From the NCBI GenBank assembly GCA_039621445.1, contig CP154956.1:30076667-30140666 (forward strand): 64,000 bases of DNA, read 5' to 3'. This stretch comes from Euglena gracilis. Its lineage: Eukaryota > Euglenida > Euglenophyceae > Euglenales. Shown piece by piece: positions 12,288 through 26,100 of the stretch. Under the pieces are notes generated by a model that saw only the letters and a list, made by a program, of their open reading frames with translations, was not told the origin of the DNA and did no database searches. A program made the translations under genes and the position numbers. Numbering within the stretch: the stretch's first letter is position 1; each line of letters opens with the position of its first letter.

Positions 12288-12295
12288 ATTCCCAT

Positions 12296-13330
12296 AGACC
12301 AAAGTTCTGATGGTCACTCCTAACTGGGATTCAGCCCAGACTGAACTTTATGATGGTGCTGACCCCACCCCACCGGGGGGGGGGGGGGGCCTGCCTGCGC
12401 AGGCACTCCAAGGCGTGCCCTGGAGTGCCGGGGAAAGGCAGGATTATTCCCCCTGGGGGGGGGGGCGAGTCGGTGCCTGCCTGGTCGTGTGTCAAAAAAT
12501 GCTAAAAAAATGGCCTTTTTGGGGCGTCCGGCACCTTCAGCGCTGGAAGTGCCTTGGCTTAGAGCCCAGGCACTTTTGGCAATGTGCCCTGCCCCCCTTT
12601 GTTGCACTAACACTTCTTGTCTGTTTATGGCCGGCGCTAACTTCGCTTCTGGCCCAGTTTGTGTGGTGAGTGGCCAGGGACCCCTTCCACCAGTGCTCTT
12701 GTGTTGGCCGGGTGAGTCTGGTGTAATTCCAGCGCTGTAGGGACGTACACTCACCTTGTGTGGTTGGAGTGGTTCCCATGGGTGGGTCTACACCCTTGCG
12801 CCCCAGTGCTGCTCTTGCCTCCTGCCCTCTTCCCACTTTTCTGTGTGGAGGATGCATGGCGGGCACCACGCCATTGCTTGAAAAAACTTCCAATGTGGCC
12901 TCACGGTCCCGCGGCTTCAGTAAGCCTGGGCTTCGGCCTTCAGGCAGGTGGTCGGTGGGTAGTGTGCTGCTAAATACCAGCAGTTCCCTTGCATACTGGT
13001 ATCCGCGCTCCGTGCCCTGTCTGGGGTTGGTTTGGGCAGTCCGCTGCCTCGCAGGTGGGTCCCTCTCTGCTGGCTTCCCCTTTGGGGTTGGGTCGCTGGG
13101 GGTGCGCTCCTACTAGGCCAGATAGCCCGAAGGCTCCCCGAAGGCCCATGGCAGACCGCCCAACCACCTCGGGTGGTCGCACGAAGCGCCATGCCCCCCT
13201 ACAGAGGCATCGGAGTCGCATTTTCTGCTGCTGGTCTCCGTGAGGGTCCCTCTGTCTTCCCCTCGCTCCCCCATTTTCCTTCTGGCCACAAGAGTGGGCG
13301 GGTTGCTGCCCTCCCCCCCCCGGGGGGGGT
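12296..13330. other. gene-free spacer
   Basis: Mixed composition with G runs near 12375 and 12460. Open frames on both strands (for example 12537-12893) carry no recognisable motif. No gene is supported. Confidence 0.45.
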
Positions 13331-13331
13331 C

Positions 13332-13379
13332 GGATCTGGGTCTCCGAGACCCCCCGGGGGGTCTCGGAGACCCAGATCC
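13332..13379. repeat. perfect 48-bp palindrome
   Basis: GGATCTGGGTCTCCGAGACC is followed at once by its exact reverse complement through a CCCCCCGGGGGG centre. There is no spacer. It may be a minimal foldback or hairpin insertion. Confidence 0.95.
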
Positions 13380-13789
13380 ATAGAATGTGCTTCTATTGAC
13401 CCAAATTAGCTCAATATTTGCCAAATCAGTGCAAAATATCCCCAAAATTAGCAAAAAAAATTGATCCAAAATGGGTGTAATACTGGAGATTTGTGGAGAA
13501 ATTGTCCCAAAAATGGGTTTAATTCTTCAAAATCTACAAAAAAAAATGCCAGCATCGCCCTTGTCACCAAAATCTTCTGAAATGCCATCAAAATATTCAG
13601 CTTTGGCCCAAATAACCCTTTCGGAGGTGGTCCTTTGAGCAGCACGTGTTGCAGGTCCAGGCATAATAACAAAAGAAGAGAGGCTGCACAGAGACAAGAA
13701 TCAATCGCACTGAAAATTGCCCCTCAGGGAGTAAAAAAAAACTGTTAAACAAAAAAAAAACTCGAAAAAAAATTGCAACAAATTTTTTC

Positions 13790-13917
13790 TCATTTTTGGC
13801 CATTTTCGGCCATTTTTGGCCATTTTCGGCCATTTTCGGCCATTTTCGGGACCCCCACCTATAGAGCCCAAAATTTCATTTTCGGCCATTTTCGGCCATT
13901 TTCGGCCATTTTTACTA
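13790..13917. repeat. 10-11 bp minisatellite (GGCCATTTTC)
   Basis: Repeated GGCCATTTTC/T units, split by a short unrelated stretch at about 13850-13880. Confidence 0.9.
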
Positions 13918-16900
13918 TAGGTGCTTGCCCCCCCCCACCCTGTGGTTGGTCAATTTCAGCCTAATTCAGCCACCTGGTGGCCAAAATTAATAAAAATGAA
14001 AGTTCCAGGACTGCCAGTGATTGCATGGTGGTGGCTGGGAACGGACAGGCGATGGGAAGGGGGGGTGGGAAGGGGAATCAAATGCAAAGGGAGCAGGGAA
14101 CTTTAGCACTCAAATACCACAAGACTGTTTTTTTCTGCCCAACAGACCTTGGGGGGCTCAGAAAAAGGGATGAAACAACCCAACGGGAGCTGATGGTAGA
14201 AAAAAAAGCTGTTGGCTGACCTTCTTCCGGGTAAGCTCTGGGTGGAACTGAGTGACGTCTGAGGGTACCAGACAGATTCCAAAGAGAAAAGGCTGTTCCC
14301 AGAACCACTGGGAAAAGGTTGCTGGCTGGCTCCAGAAATGAGTTCCTTCCAGGCACCATTTTTTACGGCACCCTAAAAACCTTAAAACCCCTCAAAAATT
14401 TTCAGAATGTATTCGCCAAATTGCCTCAAGAAACCTTGGAAACCCTGGAAAAAAAACTTTGAAAATTGGTCCTGGAAAAGTTTTCGAGTTTTGAGCAAAA
14501 CAGAAGTCCCAAAATCTCGGGGAAAAAAGCAAACTCCCGAAAAAAATGGTCTGGCATCGCTGGTACATTGTCGATCACCCAAAAAAACAAAAAAAAAGGT
14601 TTGTAGCAAAGTAATAACCCCCCGGCCACCCCTCCCTAAATGACTCCCCATTTAAAATGACATTTAAATATTCGCCAATTTGAAGAATAAGATAACAACC
14701 TGTCCAGAAATTTACACGCAAAATGTTGAAACTGGGCAAAAATTGGCCAAAAAATGGACAGGAAATGGGATTTAGGACATCTTTTGGGGCTATTTTTGGC
14801 TTGCTTTGGCCACCCCTCTCTGACAACGACCTCCTTTGACAACAACTCTCCATTTACAATGACCCCCTCGTTCTCCACCAACTCAAAAGTTCGATAGCGA
14901 CCCGTCGTTAAAAAATGGGGGGAGGGTTAAAACGGAGGCGTGTCAGTGGAAACAGTTCTGAGAACCAGCACACTTTCCCGTTGGGAGGAAAGCACCGGGA
15001 TGCAGTGGTCACACAGCCAGCGACACAGGGGTGTCAGCAGGCGACTCGCCGGCGGACAAAAAGGGAGAGGGGGGGCACTGCGGGGGCCCATTCAGGACCG
15101 ATGTCACGTCAGCGTCAAGTAAAACGTTCCGCCGGCACCAATCCACTGCAGGCAACTGGTTTTTAAAGAAACCGAACAATGGGGGGGGGGCACTTCTTCA
15201 ACCACCCGTGGAATACCAGTTGGGTTTGCCTTTGAGGAAGGGGCTGTTTGCAATGGCAGAGGCATGCGTTGGAGCCCCTTGGGGAGTGGCGGTTGAATGG
15301 CTTCATTTGGTGGAGAGGCGACCGGGGGGAGAGGAGAAGAGCCGCGTTGCATATAAGCACCATGCCACAGGCGGGGAAATATACAAACACACAAGCAAAA
15401 GCGAACTGCGAGGGACTGGGCAACGCTTCGCATGAAGCAGATTTCAAGCATCATTCCTTCGGCCAAAGTCCTGACTGAACCACCACTTATGGCCGAGGTT
15501 CTTTTATTTCGACGAAATATCATTGCCACCTGGCCGCCCATCAAGTCAAATTGTTCAACGTGGGGAGGGGTCTGGAGGCTACAAGCAGTCGGGGAAACTG
15601 CCTGCTTGACCGGTATGAGGCGCTTCCCTTGATGCGCAGCCTTAATGGGGAGGGGATTGCAGCGAGAGATGAGGGGGGAAGCCCCGCCCCATCGCCAGGC
15701 ACCAAGGGAGATGGGCGGGTTACCAATGGGGCCACCTTGATCTCAAATGAATGTCACAGAAATAAATGGAATGAGCGCTCAAGCGTCATATTCACTGGAA
15801 CATTTGGTGGAAAAGGTGTTCTGGTGAACAGAACTGACAAAACAATGCAAGGTTCCACCTGACATGCTGGCGAGGTTCCACCTGAGTGCTATTGGAAGTG
15901 TGCGCCTTCTGTCGCCATGGAGCGTTGAGGATCCTTGTGGGCATCAATGGATTCGGAAATCCAACCCAGTTGGAGACAACACAGAACACCAGAACACAGG
16001 AACACAAGAAGCCGGCACCCGGCATTGCTGGCAATTCCATTTTGGGGGGTATTTGGTTTAGCCGTTGATGCCTGCTCACCAACGCCGCCGCCACACTGGA
16101 TGCATTCATGTCGTGTCAGGGATTCAAAGAAGCCCGCACCACGCCACACCACGCACCTGCGCATTTGCACAAAGACAAAAGGCAGGTGGTGTCCAGATCA
16201 TACCGCATCGCTTGACTCCCGGGCAATATTCACTTTCATTCTCATAAAATCAGTTGGTGGCCTTTGGGGGGTCCATCAGGCAAACAGTCTGGGGGAGGTC
16301 ACTCTGTGAACTCTGACCCGGATGACTTCCGCGATATTTTCCCGAGTGAAATCCCGGAAAACCGGCCCCTTCGGCACCGAGCCACTGTCAGCGTTTCATG
16401 ACTGAATCCATCGACATTGGCACAGTCTGTGAAAAGAAACAAAAGAGAGAGAGAGAGAGAAAAGAGAGACTGGAAAGGTAAGGGGGAGAACCAGCACACG
16501 GCATGACAGCAGATTTGACTCTCCCGCATGGAAGAGGAAACGCAGGGGAAGCACTGGAGTTGGGGATCAGGAGCACGAGGAGGAACGTCGTTCAGCAATC
16601 AGAGCGTCACCGACAAAGTGGAATCCTGCCTTGCTGGTTACCCAGGACCCAGGGAAGCCTCTGCAAAGGCTCCGCGGTGACCAGTTTTGTCTGCTGGAAT
16701 TCTAACCAAGAATGTTTCTTACTTGTGCTGAACTGGCCCCGCCCGAACGCCACCCCCAAAGAGCGAGGGGAGAGCGAAAGTGACGGGGAAGGACCCTCGA
16801 AGCCAAACTCGCCCCCACCCCCCGCTTTTACCCCTTATTGAGCGACCCTTTGGATTGCTGAGTACCCTTGAGGGGCAAATGCAACAACAATGAGCAGGAC

Positions 16901-17103
16901 CGGTTTCACTGAGGGGATGAAGCCTCAACCCTAACCCTGCTCCGTCAAGAGCCACGGATCATCTCAGTTGCTGATCACCCCCCGTGGTCTTCTTACAGAG
17001 TTGGTTTGGGGTCCGCAGATCCTGCAGTTAACCAGACTCCACAGAGGATCTGAGTTGCTTCAGTTGGCCAAAAGTCAGGAATCCAATTTGTTTGGGCCCG
17101 CAA
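13918..17103. other. gene-free spacer downstream of gene B
   Basis: AT-rich sequence with a diverged direct repeat (CGGCCACCCCTCCCTAAATG near 14620; GGCCACCCCTCTCTGACAAC near 14807) and two telomere-like AACCCT units near 16925, too few to be a telomere. Nothing coding is recognised. Confidence 0.45.
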
Positions 17104-20100
17104 TCAGAGGAACAAGGTGCCGGTGGAGGGGCTGGAGAGCTTGGGGACGCAGAATGGCTTCAACACCTTCTGCAATGCGGCTCCAGTGACCGGCTTGAGC
17201 AAAAACTCCTGCAGAGACCGGGATGAAAGGTAAAGCAAAAATAAAGTGCAGCTTTGCAAATATCTGTGCAATTCCACATGCTCTTGGATTTTGAATTTAA
17301 ATGGAGAAAAAATTTTCATGGAAAAAATCAATGATTTGATAATATCATTTTTGAAATTTTTGAAATTTAATATGCACCATATTATTGTATAAAAAATACC
17401 AAAAATAAAACAACCAAAAAAAACACATTAATAACAACCACAACAACCATAACAAAAACATTCATAACAAAAGAATAGAAGGAGGAGGGGGACGAGGAGG
17501 ACGAGGAGGAGGAGGAGGAGGAGGAGGAGGAGGAGGAGGAGGAGGAGGAGGAAACCATATGGTATTTTTGCAAACCGATGAGGTGAGACACGGGGGGGAT
17601 GTTACAAATGACTTCCCATGGCCTTTGCCAAATTAAGACTCGTGCAAGTCATTTCAAATTTAAAAGACAGAAAAATTAACATCCCCTGACAAATTGGAAA
17701 GTTATAGCCCAAAAAAATACAGCCCCCCCCAAGCCCCCCAAGCAAAAATCACTGCCCTCACAAGGTCTAAACTTTGCAATGTCTCCAAAAAAAATTGTCG
17801 AACATTCGAAATTGTCCAAAAACTTTCGAAAAAAAAAGCAAGAAAACTAATTCGACCATTTTGCTCCAATAAAAAAAAGGTTGCTTCTTCAAGAGGTGAG
17901 GGGGCATTGCAATAATTAGGCAATAAAAATGTGTTCCTTTCAAGTGGCGTTTGGCAGTGGTAGATTCATGGCATTGCAGGAGCAACAAGATCTGGTCAGA
18001 CAATCCCCATCGTCATGCTGCCCCTCACAAGGGTGCAATCCGAATGATGTGGTTGTTGATGTGGTTGATACATATTATAATTCATGTTTTAAAACTTTTC
18101 ATTTGTTTTCATTTTGCAATCTACTCTGGGTCAGGTAATCAGGTCCCAAATTAGGCCTCAAATTAGGGAAAATGTAGTTAAAATACAGCTTTATTCCTGG
18201 CCGAAATTTGGTCTGAAAATGTCCAACCCCGAAATGCACATGTACCTTCAGCCATGGTGACTTGCATCCAGGGCACCCACTCCAGTGCCTGCATTCACTC
18301 CAATACCCAGATACTGGAGTGGATGCACTGCGTGCAGATACTGGACTAGATGCAATGGAATCAGAAACGGCACAAGATGGAGTGGATGCAGATGCTGGAG
18401 TGGATGCAAGCACTGGAGTGGATGGAGTGGATGCAGGTACAGGACAAGACGTGGGTACTGGAGCCGGTAGGTACTAGATGCAGGTACTGGAGCAGATGCA
18501 GCGGATGTATGAGGTGCAGATGCTGGACAAAATGCAGATACTAGAGTGGATGCGCATCCACTACATCAATTCCAGTATCTGCGTCCACTCCATCCACTCC
18601 AGTGTCTGCATCCATTGGCTCCCAACCTGGTCAAAGTGACCACAAAAAGGCCCAAAAAGCGACCAAATTGACCCTAAATGTCTTTGGATAACCTAAAAAT
18701 AGCCCCAACATGTCCAACAATACCCACAAAAGGCTTAAAAAATTGACCTAAAATCAACAAAATAGCCAAATTAGCCCAATGTTTGCCCAAATCAGCACAA
18801 AATGGCTCCACAAATTATATTAGAAAGATAAATGCAAAAAAAAAGGTCAAAATGGGTGTTTCATAAGATTTGTGAAATGATTGCTCATCAATCCACAAAA
18901 AATGAGTTGAATTCTTCAAAGTATGCAAAAAATACAGGTTCGCCCAGCATCGCCCAGCATCATCGGAGGTGCTTGATGAAGTGTCCAGGCACTTGCTTCT
19001 GGCACCCACCAACCTAGATCATACCCGTCCCCCCCCCCCGGGCAATTGACGCCCCCGGGCAATTGACACCCCGGGCAATTGACGCACCCGCAATTGTCAC
19101 CCCTGGCTGTGCTGGCCAATTTGCCACCCTGGGAAATTGTCACCCCCTTCCGTGCTGCCCAATTTGTCACCCCCCCCCTTTCTTTTCGCCGACACGACTC
19201 GATTGATCCTCTATTTCGCCACAACGTGCTGAGAAATGTCACATACCAAATGCTCTGCACAATATCACAACCATAGCTGCATTTTGCGTGTTCACTGGTG
19301 TTTCAGATGGTGTTCTTGGTCATTTGGATTTAATGTGGCCTACATGGGTGGGCAATTGACGCCCCCGGGCAATTGACGCCCCTGGGCAATTGTCACCCCC
19401 CTCTGTGCCGGCCAAATTGTCACCCCGGGAAATTGTCACCCCCCTCCGTGCTGCCCGATTTGTCGCACGACAATTAATTGCCCGGGGGGGTACCCAATGA
19501 CATGGACTCTCAAAAAAACGGGGCGCAAAAAAAAGAAAAATAAACACAAATAAATGCAAAACAACACAAAAAAAAACCGCAAATTGCATGCAAATTGTAA
19601 AGCGTACATTGCACATTCCCGAGATGTACACTTTTCCAGTGGAGGGGCCTTAGAAAAATTTTAGCTTCGCCAGGGGACAAATTTCTTGTTGTGCATAAAA
19701 ATATGCATTTTGTTGACCCCCCAAAAATGCAACACTGACAAAAAACTGACAAAATTACAGGCCTCGGGGGGAAATCGGGGCCAAAACGAGGAAAAACTTT
19801 CAAACTAGTCAAAAAAACTTCCAGCAAAGATTCAAAAAAAAAACGCCAGGAAAAAAAACTCCAAAAACGGGGGGAAAACGCAAAAAAACGCCAATTTTTC
19901 CAAAATCTAAAAAAAACAAAAATGAATTTGCACCCCCCCCCCGTATTGTGGCTTCCAAGAGCCATTGTGAGTGGAAACCCCCCAAGAGGCCACCAAGAGG
20001 GGGGGCACCTTGGCACCGGCCTTGCGGGCAGCCATGCGGGACTCCATGCAGCCCGACAGGGCCACCAGGGGCGTGCGGGGGTGGTCCCGCCGCAGGGCCG

Positions 20101-23100
20101 AAGGCAGGTGGCCCTCGGTGGGGAGTGGCAATCGGACGCGCCACCAATGCCTGCAACAACTAATGACTATGTTCTAAAGCTATTGACTGTTGCTTTTTTG
20201 AAACGACAACTACAAATCTGGAAAATATATGCTATGGAAACCGGAGTCATTGTCAAACACCTCCAGTTACTGGTGGGATGATTCGCCGTTTAATTCCCTG
20301 GCCAATATCTGCCAAGACCTCCACTGTGGAGTGACCCTGCCCCTGTGAGAAGGGTCAGAAAAAACTCATTTTGCATGACGGGCTTGTGTGTGTTTGTGTG
20401 TTTAAGTCAAAGCTTTTTTAGCCTCAAAAAGATAGACAAATTTTTGGACCACATTTTCCAAGAAATAATCCACACTGGAGCAAGTTTATCTCAAGTGCAC
20501 CCCCCCCCATGGCATCATCCCTGGTCGAGACCGCTCTTTTTTTGGGCCCAGTTGTCTCAGCACGAGAGAGCAGGGAGGCCACCTGGGCTGGATCAGGTCG
20601 CAGCTGCTGGTGCCAGCCAGCACCATGTCGACCAAGATAAGGGCCACAGTGTTGTCCTGCGAGGGGGGCTCAAGTGCGCAACATGGTGTGCTGCACAACA
20701 CTCAGGGCGGTCCTTAAAGAAATAAAAACAAAACTCCGCTGTCCCAGCACACTCAATGAAAAATATACAGGAAAATGGGCAAGAAAATATGGCATTTTTC
20801 AGCGAGAACAGGTCGACATCAGGGGGAAAAAATTGCATTAAAAACTGAGTTTTTCGACTGTTCAATTTTTGTTCCCGTTCAAGTCCCAGTCTGGCCCTTA
20901 GCTGGCCCTTTGGCCGAAAGGGGGGCGGTCCTTAAGGAAATTAAAAAAAAACTTTCTTGTCCCTTAAAGACCGCCCTGACAACACTGTATGTATCGTCGG
21001 TGAGAACTCGCCACGGGAACGAAACCTGCCACCGCCTCCCCCTCCATGTGAGTGAGAGAGCAGAAAACAATGCCCAGGTCAAAACCAATCAGAACGTTGC
21101 CATTGATGGCAACGTCGACCCTCCCATTCTTAGGAAAAGAACTGTTCCAGGGGGGTGGAGAAACTGCACAAGGGCCGGTAAAAAAACTGCACTGCAAAAA
21201 AACTGCAAAAAACTACAAAAAAACTACAAAAAAACTGCAAAAAACTGCACTTCAACAAAAAATGGCGTAAACAAGCTGAAATGGTGTGCATATGCAAAAT
21301 AACGTAAATTGCAACCACATGAGCAGGCACCAATTCACCAAAATTTTCTTTGCACAGCTTTGGAATTGATGACGACAAAAATAGAAGCAGTCAATCAAGG
21401 TACATTGTACATGATTTTTCATGCACTGGAATGCAAATCATTTGTTTGGATGCCGGTTCACACCAGTTTCCTGCACCAAATTGGGTCTAGATCATCCTAA
21501 ATTGAATGTCACGATGTGAGTGGGAGAAGCGCAATCCAATCCATTATCGTCTCCATGCGAAGGTGGAGATCCTTCAGCAGCTGCATCAGGAATGCGGTGT
21601 GGTTGAGGCCTTGCTAATTTGTTACAAATCTCCAACACAAATGCCATGAACCACAGAGAAGGAATGGCAGGGATTGGGCCCACCATCTGGTCCGGGAAGA
21701 GGTCGTGGCAGATGTGGAACTGCAGCATTGCCAAGCTGTTTTCCTTCCTCTCCGCCACTCAACAACACACACCCCACAAACAAAAGTGATCCAGTGTCTT
21801 GTAAAGCTTGGGTGGTCCAGAGGGAAAACTGCCGAATTCCTTCATCCATTCCCCTTCGGTGAACAAAAGAAAACCGTCAGATGTGACACCACATGCACAG
21901 GTTGGAGGTGGAGCAATTTTGGGTAGTGAGCAAAAATCCATCTGACTAACAAAGTCGTCCAGCAAAATGACCTCTTCTCGGTCATAGTCATCGAACAACA
22001 CGGTTCCACGTGATCCATCAGTAGGTTATCGACATCGTCCGGAACAAAGACGACACAGGCCATTCTGGTCTTCCCTGTCCCAACGTCACCATACAAAACT
22101 ACACCTCGTGCTTCCCAATTTTCCTAGAGAGCAATTTCAGCCAGTGCTCTTGGATGACGGGTGAATGCTTGGAAGTGATCCTGCAACAGCTCCTCCATCT
22201 TAGCATTGTGCTTGACCTCTTCCAAGTCTGTACCCTTGCCTTGTGAGGGCGTGTGAAAATCTTCTGAGACCTCGGCATTGGGTCATCCCCTTCGGGATCA
22301 AAAGTGATTGACAAAGCGGGATTGCACTGCCACCGCTTCTTCTCCATCTCCTGCCGGCGGTCGCGCACCTGTTATGGGCATGCATCTCTCTAATATTGTT
22401 AAAAAAAAGACAGAAAATCAAAAAAAGATGCATGTATGCGTCAGCACTTCAGCGGCTGGGAGCAGGCTCCTTCGACAAAACAAAAAACGTGGACAAAGAA
22501 ACCTGGTTGGCCTTTTGACCAGCGTCTCCTCCGCGGCCTTCTTTCGGACAGACACAGCAAAAAACAAGAGCTGTGGAGGAAAAAAATACAAAGCACCAAG
22601 AGGCAAGAGCAGACTGAATGCAGATGTCAATTGCATCAGAGGGGGCCAGAGCAAGGCACATGCACAAAAAATATGCATGTCTGGGAATGCTGTGGCTTGA
22701 TTGGTTATATCTTTCCAGAAAGCATACAAATCAGGTATTGGGGTGGAAACTTTGTGGACTTGTCACCAAAACAACAAGCACCAAAAATAAACATCTTAGG
22801 TTTCCTCAAAAACTGGATTAAAAAAAAACTGCAAAAAACTGCACGTGTGCAGTTTTTTTCAGAAAAAATCTGCAAAAAAAAACTGCAAAAAAAAACTGCA
22901 AAAAAACTGCAAAAAGCCCAAAACGTGAAAACTGCAAAAAAAACTGCAAAAACTGCACGGTGCATATTTTCCACCCCCCTGACTGTTCTAAACAAGGAAT
23001 AATACTGAGGAATAATTTCTTCCACACTGTGCACCACCTGACGGGAAGGTGCGTTTCTGGGAAAATGAAAAAAGTATGATAACTTCGGGCGCACAGTATT

Positions 23101-26100
23101 GGGCAGTGGACGCAGAGGCTGGACAGACAACAAAAGAGAGGGAAATACACACAACCTGAAGAACTGCCAATCGCATCTGCTGCATAAAAGACGGCAGATG
23201 GGCGGATGGAGCGGCATGGGGGTGATTGAGTTTTGTCATTTTCTTTAATAAAAAAAAACAGGAGGAGAGATAGGTTCTACGGGTTCTTGTTCACAGGTTC
23301 TCCGGGTTGTTGTGGGGAAGACGAAACGGTCTGGAGCCGCAGGGGAGGAAGGTGCACTTACCTACATCTCCCTGGGAAACTGTCGACTAACAGGTTGGCC
23401 AGTAGCGGGGACCCTGAGAACTTCCTATCATGACAGCTTGGCTGGTGCCAAGGACTCTAACAAATTCCCGGGCGGGACCCTGACAGTATCCAGCAAGGGA
23501 AAGTCGATGAAAAGTGACCCTGACAGGTTGGCCAGTACCCTGACAACTTCCTACCCTGACAAGTTGGCGAGTACCAGGGCAGAGGCAGGGAGGTATTCCG
23601 GTCGGCCAAAAATTTTATTCCGGGGGTTTTTCCGGTTTTTTCCGGGTTATTCTGGTTTATTCCAGAACTTATTCCGGTTTATTCCGGTCAATTTCTGTCT
23701 GAATGGACTTAGGATTTTTTCGAAGCACAACTGGGCCGAGGCACTCACCCGGCATCAGGAATGGCGATGCATTCCTTGGTTGCCCAGCCCCACCAAGTGG
23801 TCACTTTGCACTTGGAGATGCTGTGCAGACTGCACCACAACAGACCTCCACCGTTTTGGGAAGAATAAGCTTTTTTCTCTTGAGGCGGGTCCCTGGCACT
23901 GCTTTCTATTTTCTTCTCAAAAATTGCCCTGCCGAGTGCTGATCTTAGGCGGCGCATCTCGCACTTAAGCATTTTTTCTGTGTCCGTGTGCGCAAATGCG
24001 CATTGGCATATGAAAATGACAAGATATCCCCAAAACCCAAAATAATGTAAACAGGATGCGATGTGGTGCCCCAAGGCGTGGAGATGAAAGCAGGGAATTT
24101 GGCAAATAAGGTGCCTAAGAGCAGGTATTACTGCAGCATATAATACACACAACACCCAGCAGGTTTGTTTGCCTTCAATGGCCGTCTTGTTAACTTGGGA
24201 TATCGACTGAATGATTTGGTGAGACGTGTCCAAGCCTGAAGCGATACCCTGTGTGAGAAATTGGTGGTCGGTGCGGGCAAATGCACAGATGGACGGTGCA
24301 CACACCAACCGTTTGTGTAACTGTGAAAAGGGCCATGTGTGCCAGCTGCAATTGACGTGTTTGTAAAATTGCACAAGTGGTTGGTTTGCGCAAATGCGAA
24401 TACAGACATTTTGGTCGGTTTGTGCATCTGCGCACAACAACCCCTTGTGCAACTTAACACACACACCCCACTTGCAGGGTGCGGCACTACTGCAGTTTGA
24501 AAATCCATCAGTGCGGGTTATTTTGTAGAATTTAAACACAACAGACCAGCCACCACTCAGCGCAATCTCGCCAACCACACCTGAGCAAAGCACATTGCTT
24601 ACCAAAAAAACAGCTTTGGCCACACACCATCTGGTTTCACACCACTTCGGAGGCACAGATATTTTTTTGTGCATTGTGAATCGCATTTCGGAAAAGGGGT
24701 TTTAACTGAGCTGGTGGAGCCCCAATAACCCTGTTACCATCTGATACTGTTCACCTGCACTTCCACTCTGCAAAAAAGTGCACCAAATGTTGTCAGATCC
24801 TTCACAAACACAAAACACTCCCTTGCGAAAATCCTGAAAACAGTTTGCGCCTGCAAACTGTCATTGCATTTGCACATTTTGCCTTATTCACCACTCCTTT
24901 GGAAGGTCTTGCCTTCTTCATTGGTGGCCCACCCTCTTAATCTGATCCATCTGTCATGAGATTGACAGAGGAAAACATGGAAATGCATCAAGCTTCACCT
25001 TCATTGCCTTTGTGTCTTGCAGAATTTTCACATTGCTGGCTGGCACTTTTATTCCGGTTATTCCGGTTTATTCCGGTTTATTCCGGACCGGAATATCTCC
25101 CTGCCCCTGACCAGGGACCCTGACTGGTTCTCGGGCACATGACAGTTGCCCGGGGTGGGGGGGTAGGGAGGTGGTTGATTGACCTGCAGGAAGGCCGGCA
25201 CGGCCTCCGCCGTGGAGAGGAGCACTGGCTTGTGCCCGAGGCCACGCAGCAGCGCCTCGATGACGCGGGCGGTGACCATGTCGCCGTTGACCAGCAGCAC
25301 CCTCAGGCTGACGGGGGCCGGCCGGCCCCAAACCGAGTCTGACCGCCCCACCGCGCTGTGGGGGCGGCCCATGGCCGGGTCGTCTTCTGTCCCCCAACCT
25401 CCCCAACCCCCCTCTTGTGCATGACCTCATCGACGATTGGCAGCAATCAGCAAGTCCCTTCCGAGCGGGCAGACGCAGCCATCGTGGGCTTGGGTGCCGT
25501 GGGCCGGATGTGGCGAAGGTGTGAATTCTGTCGTGTTGAGGCTGCTGTACCCTGCGGGATGGTACACACAGAGCTTTGCCAGAGATTCATCAAAACCCAA
25601 AAAAGGAATGTGTCGGCAAATGGTATAACAGGGTGGACAAAAACTCCAATAAACCAAAAAGTTGGCACAGTTGATAAAATTTTGATGCACAATTTCCCGC
25701 ACCCCCTTCCGTAAGCCTCAGCCCAAAATGACAAAAAAAGCAGTTGGGAAGTGGTCTAAAATACCCAAAAATGACAAAATTGCGTGAGGTTGGCAAGCGT
25801 TGGCTCTTGATGGCGTTTTTGAGGCAAAAGCAGCAGAATTTGATCAATTTCCTCAATGAAAGGCTTGGGTAAAACTACTTCGCAAATGGCAAAGAAAAGT
25901 GTTAAGAAGTGGTTGAATACTGAATTTTACCGAAAATTTTGCCAAAAACATTTTTACTGTAAAGTTTTTACTGTAATTTTGTCGATCCTGTAGTTGAGGC
26001 AAAAGCAATTATGGGCTCAATCCAGTCGGGGAAGGGGGCGCACGTCACCTGTGTGAGCCTGCGGCAAATCAGCGCCAATTTAACGAACAAAAAAAATGGA

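Noticed and set aside
16920-16945. Telomere-like AACCCTAACCCT
   Set aside because: Only two units and inside a long spacer; not a telomere or interstitial array.
22264-22368. Possible minus-strand exon (RDRRQEMEKKRWQC...) with good splice sites
   Set aside because: Including it would break the phase of gene B and insert residues inside the receiver; no partner exons were found.
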